Source: Blastomonas ursincola
GTDB taxonomy: Bacteria; Pseudomonadota; Alphaproteobacteria; Sphingomonadales; Sphingomonadaceae
Assembly: GCF_013607875.1 (NCBI RefSeq)
Contig: NZ_VDES01000004.1
Location: 115,870 to 152,708 of the forward strand
DNA length: 36,839 bases
Reading direction: 5' to 3'
Shown here: positions 1-9,074 of the stretch, in pieces
Layout of the letters: each line of letters starts with the position of its first letter
How positions within the stretch are numbered: position 1 is the stretch's first letter
Program-made: the position numbers and the translations under genes
Notes under the pieces: generated by a model
The model's input: only the letters and a program-made list of their open reading frames with translations
The model's database searches: none
What the model was told of the DNA's origin: nothing

Positions 1-14
1 ACAAACGGGAGGGG
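1..14 (+). repeat. Right end of a family A palindromic repeat (cut by window edge)
   Basis: The first bases, ACAAACGGGAGGGG, match the right terminus and flank of the complete family A repeats (for example 24138-24158, GGGACAAACGGGAGGGGG). The rest of the copy would lie left of the window, downstream of the acyl-CoA synthetase gene. The call rests on 14 bases only. Confidence 0.5.
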
Positions 15-28
15 ATGACTAGGAGACG

Positions 29-1588
29 TTACCCGATCTGCCGCTCGCCCTCCTGCCAGTAGAGCTTGCGCAATTCCTTCTTGAGCACCTTGCCCGAAGG
101 GTTGCGCGGCAGTTCGTCGACGAAATCCACGCTCTTGGGGCATTTGAACCCCGCGATCTGCGTGCGCGCGAAGGCGATGAGATCGTCGGCGCTGACGCCC
201 TCGCCCGCGTGCAGCACGACGATCGCCTTCACCGCCTCGCCCCAGCGCGCATCGGGCACGCCGATCACCGCGCAGTCACGCACCGCGGGGTGGTGGTGCA
301 GCGCGTTCTCGACCTCGGCGGGATAGATATTCTCTCCCCCTGAAACGATCATGTCCTTCACCCGGTCGTAGAGGTACAGATAGCCGTCTTCGTCGCGATA
401 GGCCGCGTCGCCGGTGCGGTACCAGCCCTGGACAAAGGCGCTGGCATTGGCCTCGGGCAGATTGTGATAGCCCGCCATCACCAGCGGCGCGCGCACCCAG
501 ACCTCGCCGACCTCGCCCGGCGCGCGGTCCTGCCCGTCCTCGCCGACGATGCGCAATTCGACATCGGGAAAGGGCTTGCCGCAGCCCTTCATCCGGGGCG
601 TGCCCGCGACATCATGGTCCTCGGGCGGCAGATAGACGATCGTCCCGCTGGTCTCGGTCGCGCCGTACATCTGCACGAACTGCGCGTTGGGGAACATCTG
701 CATCGACCGGCTGAGCACGTCGAGCGGGATCGGCGAGGCCCCATAAGGCAGCACGCGCATCGAGGAAAAGTCCGCATCCACCGCATCGGGATGGTTGAGG
801 ATCATGTTGAGCACGGCGGGCACCGCGAACATCTTGGTGATGCCATGGCGCTGCACCGTGGCGATGATCGCGGCGACCTCGGGCTGGGCCAGGATGACAC
901 CGGTACCGCCGCCGTTCAGCGTCTGCATCACCCAGGCGGTGCCGCCGATATGGAAGAGCGGCATCGCCACCAGCGACACGTCGCTCGGCCACCAGGCCGC
1001 CCAGTCCTCGCCGATCTTGCGGCCCTGGCTGAGCGATGCGGTGAGGCTGCCGTGCGTGAGCAATGCCCCCTTGGGATGGCCGGTGGTGCCCGAGGTGTAG
1101 AGCTGCACCGCGACGTCCGCCGGTTCCAGCGCTGCGACGCTGTCATCCGGCGCAAAGCCCTGTACCCAGGCGCGAAAAGCGGGCCGTCCCTCGAATTCGC
1201 CATCGCTAAGCAGGATCGTCTCGAGCCCGGCCTCGGCGCGCACCGCCAGCGCATTGTCCAGCACCGCCGATTGCGTCAGCAGGAGGCGCGCGCCCGCGTC
1301 CTGGACGATATAGGCGATCTCGCGCGGGACCAGCCGCCAGTTGACCGCCACCGTCACCGCGCCGATGCGCAGCGCCGCGATCAGCAGGATGACATAGTCG
1401 ACATGGTTGAGGCCGAGAAACGCCACCCGGTCGCCCTTGCCGATGCCGCTGGCCTTGAGCGCGGCGACGCAGCGGCAGGTCAGATTGTGCAGCTCCGAAT
1501 AGCTCAGGCCTGCATCGCCCTGGATCAGTGCGGTCTTGTCCGGGGTCGTGGCCGCGCCACGCGCCACCATGTCGGCGATCATGCTCAT
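29..1588 (-). CDS. Acyl-CoA synthetase (AMP-forming, class I adenylate-forming enzyme)
   Basis: A 519-residue ATP-dependent carboxylate:CoA ligase that would activate a carboxylic acid as an acyl-adenylate and then as a CoA thioester in the cytoplasm. The P-loop-like motif YTSGTTGHPKG lies at residues 164-174. The C-terminal part has the YRTGD motif, the hinge/core stretch DRVKDMIVSGGENIYP and the PSGKVLKK catalytic-lysine motif. Length fits medium/long-chain or aryl acid ligases, and substrate cannot be read from sequence. The start is placed at the ATG at 1588, four bases after the stop of the upstream dioxygenase gene; a longer in-frame start exists upstream but would overlap that gene and encodes an Arg/Ser-rich stretch unlike the family. 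It is probably cotranscribed with the dioxygenase, and so may activate acids released by its cleavage. Confidence 0.93.
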   Translation of the reverse strand: MSMIADMVARGAATTPDKTALIQGDAGLSYSELHNLTCRCVAALKASGIGKGDRVAFLGLNHVDYVILLIAALRIGAVTVAVNWRLVPREIAYIVQDAGARLLLTQSAVLDNALAVRAEAGLETILLSDGEFEGRPAFRAWVQGFAPDDSVAALEPADVAVQLYTSGTTGHPKGALLTHGSLTASLSQGRKIGEDWAAWWPSDVSLVAMPLFHIGGTAWVMQTLNGGGTGVILAQPEVAAIIATVQRHGITKMFAVPAVLNMILNHPDAVDADFSSMRVLPYGASPIPLDVLSRSMQMFPNAQFVQMYGATETSGTIVYLPPEDHDVAGTPRMKGCGKPFPDVELRIVGEDGQDRAPGEVGEVWVRAPLVMAGYHNLPEANASAFVQGWYRTGDAAYRDEDGYLYLYDRVKDMIVSGGENIYPAEVENALHHHPAVRDCAVIGVPDARWGEAVKAIVVLHAGEGVSADDLIAFARTQIAGFKCPKSVDFVDELPRNPSGKVLKKELRKLYWQEGERQIG

Positions 1589-1592
1589 CGCG

Positions 1593-3053
1593 TCAGCGTG
1601 CCATCGCCTGGGCGTAGAGATCGCCATCGGCGGGGTAGAAATTGCAGTGGAATCCGCTCGGCACGCGGAACGGCACGTGCACCCGCGCGATCGGGCCCGA
1701 GGCGATGTCGAGCGCGTGGAAGATCGCAAGCTCGCTGCCCGGCGCATTAGCGCGGTGGACCAGCGTCATCGCATAGCCGTCGGCTTCGCCCTCCGGCCCC
1801 GTCTTGGCCCCGAGGCGCGGCGCGAAGATCAGTTCGCCGGCAGCTGAACCCTTTCCGAAATGATAGATGTCCTCCGCGCCGGTTTGCGTATCGAAACGAA
1901 GCACCGCATCTAGCCCCTCGGCCCGGGCATCACGCGATTCGAGGTTGATATTGGCAAAGGCCTGGCGCGTCCGCCGCGTCATCAGCCGGTCGTCGGGACG
2001 CGGGAATTGCAGGTCGCGCTCGTTGATCACCTCCTCGCGCAGCATGTCGGTGTTCGCCTGGAGGTCGAACGTCCAGCGGCGCAGGCTCTGGCGCGTGCCG
2101 GCATGCGTCGCGCGCACCCCGGTCTCGTCGGGGAACAATGCGGTGCCGTTGGCGGCGGCGACATCAGCGATGATCCTGCCATCCTCTTCCCAGACATTGA
2201 GTTCGTGGAACATGTGGCGCGGCTCGTATTCGAACCAGCGCACGTCACTGGCACTGCCCCGGCGCGGCATCACCGCGAGCTTCGACGGGCGATCGTTGAC
2301 CCAGGCGGTCATCGGCCCGCCGCGCATGAAGCGGCCGAGATCGGTGTCGATCGGCAGTACCGGAAACACCACCCAGTTCTCGGTGACGAAGAACGTGTGC
2401 ATCAGGCTCATGTGGGGCACGGGAATGATCTCACTGTGCGTCAGCGCCCCGGTGCGGTCGATAATGTCATAGCGGATTTCCGCCGCGCCCATCGGCCCGT
2501 TGATCATCGCACCGATATTGATCAGCTCGCCGGTGGCATGGTCCAGCTTGGGATGCGCGGAAAAGGTCGTGGAGATCGTCCCACCATAATGCTCCTCGCC
2601 GATGGTGCTGAGGTCGCGCGGATGCATCTCCACCGGCGGCGCGCCTTCCATCAGCGCGAGCAGCTTGCCGCCATGCACGATAATGTTGGTGTTCGCGGTA
2701 TTGTAACGCCTGCCCTGCACCGAGGGATCGGCGGTCATCGGATTGCCGAACACCCCGAACAGCCGCTCCCCCGCTGCCCGTTCCAGCTCGAACTTCTCGG
2801 TCCGGACCCAGCGGTTGCGCATCGCGACGCGGCCATTCTCGATAAAGAAGCCATAGACCATGCCGTCGCCGTCGAACCAGTGATATTCGTCGCCGCGCGT
2901 CGGGTGCAGCGGTTCGGGCCCGTTGCGGTAGAAGACCCCGGCCAGATCATCGGGAATCTCGCCCTCGATCACCAGATCGGGCGCATCGGCCTCGAAGCGG
3001 TTCGGGGCATGGTGCCCGTGCAGGAACGGATGCGGGGGAAAGGGCTTGGCCAT
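1593..3053 (-). CDS. Carotenoid-cleavage-type (RPE65 family) dioxygenase
   Basis: A 486-residue protein of the carotenoid oxygenase / lignostilbene dioxygenase / isoeugenol monooxygenase superfamily, which splits C=C bonds with O2 at a four-histidine Fe(II) centre. The N-terminal stretch FYRNGPEPLHP...FDGDGMVYGF is diagnostic of the fold. The four iron-ligand histidines are visible as H167 (SAHPKLD), H219 (HMSLMHTFF), H283 (MFHELNVWEEDG) and H469 (PSGFHCNFYP). It has no signal peptide, so it is cytosolic. Bacterial members cleave apocarotenoids, stilbenes or isoeugenol-like phenylpropanoids, and the sequence does not decide between these. It lies between a TonB-dependent receptor and an acyl-CoA ligase on the same strand, which suggests uptake, alkene cleavage and CoA activation in series. 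The crt genes are 24 kb away on the other strand and need not be related in function. Confidence 0.93.
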   Translation of the reverse strand: MAKPFPPHPFLHGHHAPNRFEADAPDLVIEGEIPDDLAGVFYRNGPEPLHPTRGDEYHWFDGDGMVYGFFIENGRVAMRNRWVRTEKFELERAAGERLFGVFGNPMTADPSVQGRRYNTANTNIIVHGGKLLALMEGAPPVEMHPRDLSTIGEEHYGGTISTTFSAHPKLDHATGELINIGAMINGPMGAAEIRYDIIDRTGALTHSEIIPVPHMSLMHTFFVTENWVVFPVLPIDTDLGRFMRGGPMTAWVNDRPSKLAVMPRRGSASDVRWFEYEPRHMFHELNVWEEDGRIIADVAAANGTALFPDETGVRATHAGTRQSLRRWTFDLQANTDMLREEVINERDLQFPRPDDRLMTRRTRQAFANINLESRDARAEGLDAVLRFDTQTGAEDIYHFGKGSAAGELIFAPRLGAKTGPEGEADGYAMTLVHRANAPGSELAIFHALDIASGPIARVHVPFRVPSGFHCNFYPADGDLYAQAMAR

Positions 3054-3092
3054 GTCTAAGCTTTTGCGATCCCGTTGGGCGTTGCAAGGAAA

Positions 3093-3125
3093 GGCCCGCC
3101 GCCCCGATGCAAAGGACGGCGGGCC
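3093..3125 (-). terminator. Rho-independent terminator of the TonB receptor gene
   Basis: A perfect 9-bp inverted repeat (GGCCCGCCG at 3093-3101, CGGCGGGCC at 3117-3125, 15-base loop) sits just downstream of the receptor stop codon. Read on the minus strand it is followed by TTTCCTT. The stem is strong and the T-tract short. Readthrough into the dioxygenase gene, which starts about 40 bases further on, is possible. Confidence 0.7.
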
Positions 3126-3137
3126 AGCAAGAGGCTA

Positions 3138-5453
3138 TCAGAATTCCAGCATCAGTTCCGCGCCGAATTGCCGCGGCGGGCGGACACCGGCAAAGGCGAA
3201 CAGGCCTGCCACCGGCAACGTGCTCGAAAGCCCGCGATTGTCGAGAATATTGCGACCGAACACGCTAAACGTCGCCTGCGCGCCGCCGAAATCGTGCTTG
3301 TACGACAGGGTCGAATCGAGGATCTCGCGCTCCGAGGCTTCGCAGCGGCGGTCGTTGGTAATGATGCCCTGCGCCTGCAGCGCGGGATCGGCGACGATGC
3401 AGGTCGTGTACTTGTCGACATAGCGGAAGATGGTGCTCCAGCGGACCTCGCCATCGCCCATGGGCCGGGTGTAATCGAACCCGGCCGACCAAGCATATTT
3501 GGGCGCACGCCGCAGGTCGAGATCGGACACGTCCACGCCGCCGCGCACGAAATTCTGGTAGTTGGCATCCAGATACGTCGCGGAGAAGTTGAACGCCAGG
3601 TCGTCCGAAGGCAGCGCGACGATCTCGAGCTCGACACCCTTGATCCGCGCCGAAGCGGCGTTCTCGACGATAGTTTCCTGCGCCTGGATCGCGTTGAAGG
3701 GCGCTTGCGTCGCGCGCACCAGCTCTTCCTGCTTGTCCGAATAATCGGTCTGGAAGATCGCGATATTGGTGCGCAACCGGCGGTCGAGCCAGTCCGCCTT
3801 CAGGCCGATTTCATAGGCATCGACGATTTCGGGCTGATAGGGGCCGATCGCGGTCGGCGTCGCGGCGCGACCGTTGAAGCCACCCGAGCGGAAGCCGCGC
3901 GAATAGCTGGCATAGACCAGCTGTCCGCCATCGAACTGATAGTCGAGGCTGGCACGATAGGTGAATTCGCCGAAATCTTCCGAACCGCGGCAATTGGCGG
4001 CGACGATACCGGCAAAACCGACCGGGCAGGCGCCGGTGGGGCTGAGCGCGAAATTGGTTACCAGCGCCTTTTCATCCTTGGTGTAGCGGCCGCCGACGCC
4101 AAAGGTCAGATTGTCCGAGAGCTTGAACCGCGCATCGGCAAAACCGGCATAGGATTTGGAGTCGCCGACCGAAAGCTGGAAGGCGCTGGCACCGGGGCCC
4201 AGAAAGCCGAAGAACGAGGTCTGGCGCAGCGTGTACTGGCTGTCGAAATAATAGGCGCCCAGCACGATATCCATCCAGTCGGTGACGTCACCGGCAAAGC
4301 GGATTTCCTGGCTGAACTGCTCGTAGCGCTGGATGCGCAGCGTATCGAAGAAGTTGATCGACGCCGAGTCGAAATCCTGCCGCACGCTTTCGTTGTTCTT
4401 GCGCCAGCCGGTGACGGAGGTGAGCGTGAAATCCCCAAGCTCGATGTTGATCGTGCCGCTAATCGCATCGGTCTTGTTGCGCACCGGGGTCTGGATGTTG
4501 CCGAACACCTGATAGAGCAGCTTGCTGTTGGTGGGCGTGCGGTTGCACTGGTTGTTCGGGATCTGGAAGGCGCGGACCAAGCCGACGCCCGGCACCGGCA
4601 CCTGAAGACAGATCAGGTCGCGGTCGTTCGAGACGCTCGCAGTCGCGACTTCGCCATCTTCCTCCATATGCTCATAGGTGATCACCGCCTCGATATCGTC
4701 GGTCGGCGTGATCAGCGCGGTGACGCCTGCGGTCCACACCTCATATTCGTTGGTGCGCCGGTTGCCCTGCGTCACGTTGCGCAGATAGCCGTCGGTATTG
4801 TCGTAGAAGAAGAAGCCCTTGAACGCGAGAAAGTCGCCGATCATCGGGGTGTTGACGACCAGTCGGCCGCGCACGGTGTTATATTCGGCATAGCCGATCG
4901 AGGCACGCACGCCCCATTCGCCGGTCGGCTTGCTGCGCCGTACGTTGATCACGCCACCGATGGTGTTGCGGCCGAACAGGGTGCCCTGCGGTCCGCGCAG
5001 GATCTCGATCGATTCGAGGTCGAACGCGTCGAGCAGCTGGCCGGTATTGGTGCCGATGAACACATCATCGACCACCACGCCGACCGCCGGGTCGAACGAT
5101 TTTTCGATATCCTCGAAGCTGATGCCGCGGATCGCGATCGCGGCAGCCGAAGGGCCGGCATTGACCGGATCGACAACCAGCCCGGGAACGCGCCCGGCAA
5201 AGTCGCGCAGATCGTCCACCGCGCCGGTCGCGAGCGCCTGGGAATCGATGGCGGACACGGCGACCGGGACTGCCTGGAGCGATTCCTCGCGGCGCTGCGC
5301 GGTGACGACGATGGTGCGAAGGCCCCCCTCCTCCGCCTGCTCGGCGCTGGCCGCCTGATCGGAGGCCTCCTGCGCCATGGCCGCCTGGGGCGCCGCGAGC
5401 ATCGCGAGCCCCAATGCGAAGGTTGATGCCGACAGATAGGTGGACACCCTCAT
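3138..5453 (-). CDS. TonB-dependent outer-membrane receptor
   Basis: A 771-residue energised outer-membrane transporter. The N terminus is a Sec signal peptide (MRVSTYLSASTFALGLAML, cleavage likely after ...AAMA). A TonB-box/plug start follows (TIVVTAQRREESLQ), then the plug domain with VDDVFIG and LRGPQGTLFGRNTIGGVIN, and a long beta-barrel ending in the Phe-terminated strand FGAELMLEF. The ATG at 5453 is chosen because AGGGGAGG lies about six bases before it and the signal peptide begins there; an upstream in-frame ATG at 5492 has no such support. In sphingomonads this receptor class is commonly linked to uptake of hydrophobic or aromatic nutrients rather than only iron. Its position beside catabolic genes suggests it imports the substrate of this cluster, which is an inference. 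It is divergent from the molybdopterin oxidoreductase gene, with 214 bp between. Confidence 0.95.
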   Translation of the reverse strand: MRVSTYLSASTFALGLAMLAAPQAAMAQEASDQAASAEQAEEGGLRTIVVTAQRREESLQAVPVAVSAIDSQALATGAVDDLRDFAGRVPGLVVDPVNAGPSAAAIAIRGISFEDIEKSFDPAVGVVVDDVFIGTNTGQLLDAFDLESIEILRGPQGTLFGRNTIGGVINVRRSKPTGEWGVRASIGYAEYNTVRGRLVVNTPMIGDFLAFKGFFFYDNTDGYLRNVTQGNRRTNEYEVWTAGVTALITPTDDIEAVITYEHMEEDGEVATASVSNDRDLICLQVPVPGVGLVRAFQIPNNQCNRTPTNSKLLYQVFGNIQTPVRNKTDAISGTINIELGDFTLTSVTGWRKNNESVRQDFDSASINFFDTLRIQRYEQFSQEIRFAGDVTDWMDIVLGAYYFDSQYTLRQTSFFGFLGPGASAFQLSVGDSKSYAGFADARFKLSDNLTFGVGGRYTKDEKALVTNFALSPTGACPVGFAGIVAANCRGSEDFGEFTYRASLDYQFDGGQLVYASYSRGFRSGGFNGRAATPTAIGPYQPEIVDAYEIGLKADWLDRRLRTNIAIFQTDYSDKQEELVRATQAPFNAIQAQETIVENAASARIKGVELEIVALPSDDLAFNFSATYLDANYQNFVRGGVDVSDLDLRRAPKYAWSAGFDYTRPMGDGEVRWSTIFRYVDKYTTCIVADPALQAQGIITNDRRCEASEREILDSTLSYKHDFGGAQATFSVFGRNILDNRGLSSTLPVAGLFAFAGVRPPRQFGAELMLEF

Positions 5454-5542
5454 CACAAACCTCCCCTCAATGCTGCGGCCTTTCTGGCCCACACCTTTTC
5501 CTATGCTGCGCGAAAATGATCCGGGGCCGACAATGCCTCAAG

Positions 5543-5556
5543 TGTCAAAAGTGACA
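5543..5556. promoter_or_regulatory. Dyad TGTCA-N4-TGACA in a divergent promoter region
   Basis: The 14-bp inverted repeat TGTCAAAAGTGACA lies in the 214-bp region between the divergent receptor and molybdopterin oxidoreductase genes. It is a plausible operator for a dimeric regulator. A TGTCA half-site also occurs at 22779-22783, in front of the Rieske oxygenase operon. The rest of the region shows no clear promoter hexamers. Confidence 0.35.
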
Positions 5557-5667
5557 GTCGCGGACCCTACGGCAAGCTTTAGGGTAGCGAGCATGAGGCC
5601 GGGCTTCCGGCCCTATGCTGCGCCCTGTCGCGCGGCCCGCACGCCTGTGTCCAAGGGAGGTTCGATC

Positions 5668-7788
5668 ATGCCCGTCCAGCGCAGCTTCTGCCGGTTCTGC
5701 CACGCCAATTGCGCGATCCTGGTCGAGACCGAGGGGGACCGCGTCGTGCGCGTGTCGGGCGATGCCGAGGACCCGGTGTTCGGCGGCTATACCTGCATCA
5801 AGGGTCGCCAATTGCCCGAAGCGCACCATCATCCCGAGCGCCTGCTGTCCTCGCAGAAGAAAGGCGCACATGGCTTCGAGCCGATCGCCACCCAGACAGC
5901 GCTCGACGAGATTGCCGCCCGGCTGAAGCCGCTGATCGAGGAGCATGGGCCGGACAGCGTCGCCATTTATGCGGGCACCTACAGCTTCCAGAACAGCGCC
6001 GGGGTAGCCTCGGCCATGGCCTTTGCGCAGGGGCTGGGCACCCGGCATTTCTACACCAGCGTCACGCTCGACCAGCCCGCGAAAGTCTATACCGCCGCGC
6101 AATATGGCAGCTGGTCGGGCGGCGGGCATGTGTTCGGCGAGGCCGATGTCGCCTTTTTCATCGGCAACAATCCGATCGTCTCGCATTACGGCCCGCCGGG
6201 CGGCCTTCCGCCCTTCTCGCCCTCGCGCCGGTTGCGCGATGCCATAGCAAATGGCCTCAAGCTCATCGTCGCCGATCCGCGCGAGAGCGATGTCGCGGCG
6301 CTCGCGCATATCCATCTGCCGGTGAAGCCCGGCGAGGACCCGGCATTGCTGGCGGGCATGATCCACGTCATCCTGGAGGAACGGCTGTACGACGAGGCGT
6401 TCGTGCAAGCGCATGTCGATGGCCTTGCCGAGCTCAAGCAAGCCGTGTCGGGATTTTCGCCCGCCGTCGCCGCCGCGCGTGCCGGTGTCAGCGAGGCCGA
6501 TCTGGTGGCCGCCGCGCGGATGTTTGCGGGCGGCACCAAAGGTTCGGCCAGCACCGGCACGGGTCCGGAAATGGCGGGCAACGGCACGCTGACGCAATAT
6601 CTGGTGAGCAGCCTCAACATATTGTGCGGGCGCTTCTGCCGCGAGGGAGAGAAGAGCTCGATCCCGCGCATCTTCACGCCGGTCACGCCGCGCCGCGCGC
6701 AGGTCAATCCGCCGATGAAGCTCTGGGGCGAGGGCTATCCTGCCTCGCGCTTCCGGGGCCTGACGCACCTGATGTTCGAAATGCCGTGCAACGTGCTGGC
6801 GGACGAGATCCTCACCCCCGGGCCCGGCCAGATCAGGGCGCTGATCTCGATCGGCGGCAACCCGATGCTCGCCTTTCCCGATCAGGACAAGATGGCGCGC
6901 GCGATAGAGGCGCTCGACCTGTTCGTCAGCGTCGATATCCGCAGCCAGGGCGTATCCGCGCGGCGGTCGGACTATATCCTAGCGCCGCTGATGAGCCTCG
7001 AGCGCGACGACATCTCGTCGCTGTCCGAATGGTGGTACGAGATACCTTACGCCCGCTATACCGAGGCGATCCTGCCGCGCCCAGGCGACCTGCTCGACGA
7101 ATACGAGATGCTCTGGGGGCTGGCGAAACGGCTCGGCACCGGGCTACCGCTGGCGGGCGGGCCGTGCCCGATGGATGCTTGCCCCGACAAGGAGGCGTTT
7201 CTCGACCTTGCCGTTGCCGGCTGCGTCGTGCCACCCAGCCAGGTGCATGCCGACAGCCCCGACGGCCGCCCGGTCATCTATCATGACAAGCATCCGATCG
7301 TCGAACCGGCGGAAGCGGGGCACGAGGCGCGGTTCGATCTGGCGGCGGGCGCGATGCCGCAGCAGCTGGTCCGCTATGGCAGGGAGGATTCGGCGGCGCA
7401 GGGCTATCCCTTCCGGCTGATCTCGCGCCGCAGCCGCCACCGGTTCAACTCGACCGGCGGGCATCTTTCCGCGCTCAAGGCCAAGCGCACCACCAACCCG
7501 GCGCATATCCATCCCGACGATATGGCAGGGCTGGGCGTGGCCGATGGCGAGATGATCCGCATCGCCTCGCCACACGGCGAGGTGCATGCGCTGGCCAAGG
7601 CATCGGCTTCGCTGCGCCGAGGCGTCATCTCGATGGCGCATGGCTATGGCGACCCCGATTACGGGCCGGACGAGGTGCCGCAGCGCGGGGGCTCGACCAA
7701 CCGCCTGGTCAGCGAGACATCGGGCTATGACCCGATTACCGGCCAGGCGCTGCAAAGCGCGATCCCGGTCAAGGTGCTGCGTGGTTGA
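5668..7788 (+). CDS. Molybdopterin bis-MGD oxidoreductase, FeS-containing, cytoplasmic
   Basis: A 706-residue member of the DMSO reductase/formate dehydrogenase-like molybdopterin family. Residues C8, C11, C15 and C43 (CRFCHANC...GYTCIKG) form the N-terminal [4Fe-4S] motif. The central molybdopterin domain includes FFIGNNPIVSHYG and VADPRESDVA. The C-terminal molydopterin-dinucleotide-binding domain runs from about residue 575 (RLISRRSRHRFNSTGGH) to ISMAHGYGDPDYG. No twin-arginine signal is present, so it works in the cytoplasm. At the usual Mo-ligand region (about residues 128-139, HFYTSVTLDQPAK) there is no Cys or Sec; Ser131 or Asp135 could be the ligand. The start ATG at 5668 follows AAGGGAGG (5653-5660). 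It heads the plus-strand operon, with a Rieske ferredoxin gene 187 bp downstream as a possible electron partner. The reaction is unknown. Confidence 0.9.
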   Translation: MPVQRSFCRFCHANCAILVETEGDRVVRVSGDAEDPVFGGYTCIKGRQLPEAHHHPERLLSSQKKGAHGFEPIATQTALDEIAARLKPLIEEHGPDSVAIYAGTYSFQNSAGVASAMAFAQGLGTRHFYTSVTLDQPAKVYTAAQYGSWSGGGHVFGEADVAFFIGNNPIVSHYGPPGGLPPFSPSRRLRDAIANGLKLIVADPRESDVAALAHIHLPVKPGEDPALLAGMIHVILEERLYDEAFVQAHVDGLAELKQAVSGFSPAVAAARAGVSEADLVAAARMFAGGTKGSASTGTGPEMAGNGTLTQYLVSSLNILCGRFCREGEKSSIPRIFTPVTPRRAQVNPPMKLWGEGYPASRFRGLTHLMFEMPCNVLADEILTPGPGQIRALISIGGNPMLAFPDQDKMARAIEALDLFVSVDIRSQGVSARRSDYILAPLMSLERDDISSLSEWWYEIPYARYTEAILPRPGDLLDEYEMLWGLAKRLGTGLPLAGGPCPMDACPDKEAFLDLAVAGCVVPPSQVHADSPDGRPVIYHDKHPIVEPAEAGHEARFDLAAGAMPQQLVRYGREDSAAQGYPFRLISRRSRHRFNSTGGHLSALKAKRTTNPAHIHPDDMAGLGVADGEMIRIASPHGEVHALAKASASLRRGVISMAHGYGDPDYGPDEVPQRGGSTNRLVSETSGYDPITGQALQSAIPVKVLRG

Positions 7789-7802
7789 CGCGGCATCCTT
7801 TC

Positions 7803-7941
7803 AAATCCTCCCCCGGCGGGGGAGGTGGCAGCCCGCAGGGCTGACGGAGGGGAAGCGGTATGCCAGTTTCGTCTCGACAGAAGCACGACCACGCCTCCCC
7901 TCCACCGCTACGCGGTCCCCCTCCCCGTCCCGGGGAGGATT
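7803..7941. repeat. Family B palindromic repeat (CTCCCC/GGGGAG), copy 1
   Basis: A 139-bp element opens with AAATCCTCCCCC and closes with GGGGAGGATT, with the internal arms GGAGGGGAAGCGG and CTCCCCTCCACCGC paired in reverse. A related element occurs at 28922-29085. It fills most of the gap between the molybdopterin oxidoreductase and Rieske ferredoxin genes. A folded RNA here could attenuate or process the transcript, but no function is shown. Confidence 0.75.
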
Positions 7942-7975
7942 GCAGTTGAGGCAGTTTCGGGACATCACAAGGACG

Positions 7976-8287
7976 ATGACTTTCACGCCCCTGACTCCCA
8001 CCGATATTGCACCCGGCACCAGCCGCTTTGTGCAGCATGAGGGTGCAGCATTCCTGATCGTGCGCGACGCCGATGGCGCGCTCCACGCGCTTGACGGGCT
8101 GTGCAGCCATGCGCTGCTGCCGCTGGAGGGCGCACGCGTGCGGCGCGGGCATGTGCTCTGCCCGCACCATGGCGCACGCTTCGAGATCGCCACGGGCGCC
8201 GCGAAAGGGCCGCCCGCCCATTGCGGCATAAGAACCTGGCCGGTGCGGGAGAGAGACGGGATGATCGAACTGGATAGCGACGCATGA
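7976..8287 (+). CDS. Rieske-type [2Fe-2S] ferredoxin
   Basis: A 103-residue soluble Rieske ferredoxin. The cluster ligands are C43 and H45 (CSH) and C62 and H65 (CPHHG), giving the C-x-H...C-x2-H pattern. The domain spans almost the whole protein and there is no membrane anchor. Such proteins pass electrons from a reductase to Rieske oxygenases or other redox enzymes. The ATG at 7976 follows ACAAGGACG. The stop overlaps the next SDR gene by four bases (ATGA), so the two are translationally coupled. Its client could be the upstream molybdopterin enzyme or the Rieske oxygenases at 22847-25577; neither is shown. No cognate reductase gene is in the window. Confidence 0.92.
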   Translation: MTFTPLTPTDIAPGTSRFVQHEGAAFLIVRDADGALHALDGLCSHALLPLEGARVRRGHVLCPHHGARFEIATGAAKGPPAHCGIRTWPVRERDGMIELDSDA

Positions 8288-9048
8288 CATTCGATGTGAA
8301 GGACAAGGTGGTGCTGATCACCGGCGCAGCCTCGGGCATCGGCGCGGCGACCGCGCGGCTCGCGGCGGCGCGCGGGGCGAAAGTGATCGCGACCGATATG
8401 GACGGCGAGCGCATCCAGGGCGTCGCCGCCGATTGCCAGTGCATCGGGCTGAAGCACGACGTTACCTCGAGCGACGACTGGGACAATGCGATCACCGCCG
8501 CGGTGCATCACCATGGGCGGCTCGACGCGCTGGTCAGCAATGCGGGGATCGTCAATTACGAGCCGATCATCGATCTCGACCTCGCGCGTTTCCGCAAACT
8601 CAACCAGGTACATGTTGAAGGCAGCTTCATCGGCCTGCAAAAGGCGGTGGCGCAGATGCGCGCGCAGGCGTGCGGGACGCCTGCGACGGGCAGCATCGTG
8701 CTCACGGCGTCGGTCATGGCCAATTGCGCGGCACCTGCGATTTCCGCCTATGCGGTCGCCAAGGCGGCGATGGCCAACATGGCGCGCGCAGTCGGCGTGG
8801 AACTGGGCCGCAAGGGCGACATGATCCGCGTCAACGCGCTCTGCCCCGGCCCCACCCGCACCCCATTGCTCGAAGGCGCGATGCCACCGGGCGCGCTCGA
8901 CGATCCCGCGCACTGGACCGACGTGCCGCTCGGCGTGCCGCAGGAGCCCGAGGACATGGCCGAGAGCATCCTGTTCCTGATCAGCGAGGAGAGTTCGTTC
9001 ATGACCGCGACGCAGATGGTGGTCGACGGCGGATGGAGTCTGACGTGA
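8284..9048 (+). CDS. SDR family NAD(P)-dependent oxidoreductase (1)
   Basis: A 254-residue classical short-chain dehydrogenase. The cofactor motif TGAASGIG is at 13-20 and the structural NAG at 86-88. The catalytic residues are Ser143, Tyr156 and Lys160 (YAVAK), and the C-terminal MVVDGGWSL loop is typical. An acidic residue (Asp38, TDMDG) after beta-2 favours NAD(H). It starts on the ATGA overlap with the ferredoxin stop. It would oxidise or reduce an alcohol/ketone of the pathway, substrate unknown. A family A repeat separates it from the next SDR. Confidence 0.93.
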   Translation: MTFDVKDKVVLITGAASGIGAATARLAAARGAKVIATDMDGERIQGVAADCQCIGLKHDVTSSDDWDNAITAAVHHHGRLDALVSNAGIVNYEPIIDLDLARFRKLNQVHVEGSFIGLQKAVAQMRAQACGTPATGSIVLTASVMANCAAPAISAYAVAKAAMANMARAVGVELGRKGDMIRVNALCPGPTRTPLLEGAMPPGALDDPAHWTDVPLGVPQEPEDMAESILFLISEESSFMTATQMVVDGGWSLT

Positions 9049-9074
9049 TGCTGGCAGCAGGCATGAACCCAGAT

